From an uncultured Actinomycetes bacterium (GTDB lineage Bacteria > Actinomycetota > Thermoleophilia > Miltoncostaeales > Miltoncostaeaceae): a stretch of DNA of 64,000 nt. The notes under the pieces are model-generated. The model was not told where the DNA came from. It worked only from the letters and a program-made list of their open reading frames with translations, and searched no databases. The translations under genes and the position numbers were made by a program. Location of the stretch: assembly GCA_903896045.1 (NCBI GenBank), contig CAITWD010000002.1, positions 1 to 64,000 of the forward strand, in the 5' to 3' direction. Shown piece after piece: positions 62,478-64,000 of the stretch (the stretch's first letter is position 1; the number at the start of each line of letters is the position of its first letter).

Positions 62478-63373
62478 GGGGCGACCCCATCCCAGAGCTG
62501 TCCGTCGTCATCGTCTCGTATCGATGTGCGTACCTCCTTCACCAGTGTCTGGAAAGTCTTGAGCACAATCGCAATGACGTGGATATGCACGTCGAGGTGA
62601 TTGACAATGATTCTGGCGACGGAACGATCGAGGTCGTCAATCAATTCCCATGGGTAACTGCCACGCCGCTTGCGGAAAATGTGGGATTTGGTCGCGCGAA
62701 TAATCTCGGCATCGATCGCGCCCGGGGCCGTGCGGTGCTGCTGTTGAATCCCGATACCGTCGTGCCGCCCGGGAGCCTGCGGGCATGTCTTGATGAGCTC
62801 TGGCGTCAGCCCGATGTCGGGTTGATGACGGCACGCCTCGTTGATCGTGAAGGGCGGCTTGATCGCCGCTGCAAGCGAGGCTTCCCCACGCTGTGGTCAT
62901 CGGTGTGTTATTTCACCGGTCTCGATCAACGGCTGACGAGCAGACGTGCCCAGCGTTATACGGTGGGCTGGCTCCCTGACACCCAGGCTGGTGATGTCGA
63001 GAGCGTCTGCGGTGCTTTCATGCTGATGCGCGGTGATGCGCTTGGAGAGGTCGGCGGCTTTGACGAGCAGTTTTTTATGTACGCCGAAGACATCGATTTG
63101 AGTCTGCGGTTTTTGGAAGCTCACTGGCGGGTCTATTACTGGCCAGGCGTGGATGTCGTGCATGTCGGTGCAGGCTCAAATGTCGATGGCCAACGCCCGC
63201 CAATGGCGAATGCCGCATATTTTCGCACCATGGCCCCATTTGTCCGTAAGCACCGCCCGGGCTGGCGGGGGCAGCTGCTTGGAGCAGTCATTTGGGCTGC
63301 CGCCGAATGCATCTTGGCGGCATCAAAGGTCTTTGGAGGACTTCGTGGCACACCCGGTGCCGCGCGGCAGTAA
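62474..63373 (+). CDS. GT2 family glycosyltransferase, rhamnosyltransferase-like
   Basis: A 299-residue GT-A enzyme with ELSVVIVSYRCAYLLHQCLESL, VIDNDSGDGTIEVV, NPDTVVPPGSLRACL carrying the DxD-equivalent, and GGFDEQFFMYAEDIDLSLRF, a pattern common in rhamnosyl transferases such as WbbL. A C-terminal hydrophobic helix (about 268-285) may attach it to the membrane. GTG 62474 overlaps the preceding stop. Consistent with rfbC in the same cluster. Confidence 0.85.
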   Translation: MRGDPIPELSVVIVSYRCAYLLHQCLESLEHNRNDVDMHVEVIDNDSGDGTIEVVNQFPWVTATPLAENVGFGRANNLGIDRARGRAVLLLNPDTVVPPGSLRACLDELWRQPDVGLMTARLVDREGRLDRRCKRGFPTLWSSVCYFTGLDQRLTSRRAQRYTVGWLPDTQAGDVESVCGAFMLMRGDALGEVGGFDEQFFMYAEDIDLSLRFLEAHWRVYYWPGVDVVHVGAGSNVDGQRPPMANAAYFRTMAPFVRKHRPGWRGQLLGAVIWAAAECILAASKVFGGLRGTPGAARQ

Positions 63374-63381
63374 TTGACGAA

Positions 63382-63999
63382 CTAGCTGCGATGTTCGCGG
63401 CTGAACCCATCGATGAGGCGCTCCCCCGCGGTTTTCGCGAGGAGCTCATGCGCGACAAGCGCACCAAGCGCACAGATCAGGTCGATGGTGATGATGGCGT
63501 GTGCAGAGCGTGCGATGGCAGCCAGTGCCACGATCTGCCCGACGGCAATCCCGAGCAAGATCCATGAATATCGAAAATCACGTCGAGTGATTTGGTGGTA
63601 GAGCAGGACGATCGCGCAGCCCATGATCGCCATTGCGAGACCGTAATACGGAAGTAGATCACCTGCTGCGGCGAATTGGCTGCCATATGTCAGTCGCATC
63701 AAAAGGCGCCCACACGGGATCATCACCGCGATAAAGACTCCCCCTAACAGGAGCGTTCCAATCACGCCAAGGAGCGCGATGTGGGCAGACGATGCCTGCG
63801 CTGCACGCCTGGCCGCAAGACGCGGAACCACGAGGGTGACAAAGACCTGCGGGACGAGAAAGAGTCCTTGAGCGATTGCCGCCGCCGCCGCAAACACGCC
63901 AGCAGGCGTTGATGGCAAGACGAGCTTTGCGGTGATCACGTCAACATTTGTCAGCACCGCGATCGCGGTCGCGCCCATGGCATTCGGAAGTAGCGCGCG
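63382..63999 (-). CDS. Wzx-like polysaccharide flippase (5' partial)
   Basis: The frame is open to the right edge, so the N-terminal part is outside. About 206 residues with six hydrophobic helices are visible, including AIAVLTNVDVITAKLVLPSTPAGVFAAA (in parts) and LVVPRLAARRAA, the core of oligosaccharide flippases of the MOP superfamily. It probably moves the lipid-linked repeat unit made by the neighbouring transferases. It converges on the GT2 gene 8 bases away. Confidence 0.75.
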   Translation of the reverse strand, partial: RALLPNAMGATAIAVLTNVDVITAKLVLPSTPAGVFAAAAAIAQGLFLVPQVFVTLVVPRLAARRAAQASSAHIALLGVIGTLLLGGVFIAVMIPCGRLLMRLTYGSQFAAAGDLLPYYGLAMAIMGCAIVLLYHQITRRDFRYSWILLGIAVGQIVALAAIARSAHAIITIDLICALGALVAHELLAKTAGERLIDGFSREHRS

Positions 64000-64000
64000 G

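Overview
The window looks like the replication-origin neighbourhood of an actinobacterial chromosome (Actinomycetota). The core order rpmH-rnpA-yidD-yidC-jag-rsmG-parA-parB on the minus strand, and dnaA-dnaN-recF-dciA-gyrB-gyrA on the plus strand, is classical for that phylum. A perfect parS lies in the start of rsmG, and GTG starts and 1-8 base stop/start overlaps are frequent. Coenzyme F420 genes, an FprA-type ferredoxin reductase, a PucR regulator and a long ADC-like gene pair also fit. The PQQ-propeller protein and the TatC N-terminus remind me of Thermoleophilia, but that class assignment is an inference from memory, not a search.

Layout. 1-7.2 kb: export and polymerisation genes for a surface polysaccharide (two Wzy-like polymerases, a GT4 glycosyltransferase, a Wzz-like co-polymerase, a PQQ-propeller protein, a MurJ/MviN flippase), followed by an ABC ATPase without a permease. 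8.1-11.5 kb: tatC, chorismate mutase, an aquaporin relic, a bifunctional-nuclease-family gene, tRNA-Ile(GAU) and an atypical LuxR-type regulator. 11.5-26.7 kb: the origin block, including a GHKL-ATPase/winged-helix gene directly upstream of dnaA. 26.7-34.5 kb: galT-like gene, then a tightly coupled fatty-acid synthesis operon fabZ-fabH-fabD-fabG-fabF-(dual-specificity phosphatase)-accD-accA without acpP. 34.5-42.5 kb: lipid kinase with an alpha/beta-hydrolase-like protein lacking the nucleophile, HAD phosphatase, ileS, otsB, and a TauE/SafE exporter split into two half genes. 42.5-44.8 kb: two paralogous, strongly codon-biased acetoacetate-decarboxylase-like genes with a clear terminator, a promoter and nearby palindromes. 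45.1-50.4 kb: EamA transporter coupled to the F420 genes cofD-cofC-cofE (cofE apparently starts at CTG), an FprA-type reductase and an unknown acidic-tailed protein. 50.5-56.0 kb: PucR regulator, type III glutamine synthetase (glnN) and type I glutamine synthetase (glnA), with palindromes and a 16-bp hairpin between them. 56.4-64 kb: a second surface-polysaccharide cluster (DUF2142-like membrane protein, four glycosyltransferases, dTDP-rhamnose epimerase, partial Wzx-like flippase).

Genes on both sides of the origin are mostly co-oriented with replication fork movement over about 12-34 kb. No CRISPR array, insertion sequence, prophage or rRNA operon is visible. The most interesting unexplained items are the ATPase-wHTH gene fused in operon to dnaA, the highly expressed ADC-like pair with its regulatory palindromes, the nitrogen-control intergenic structures, the CTG start of cofE, and the phosphatase and nucleophile-less hydrolase linked to lipid genes.
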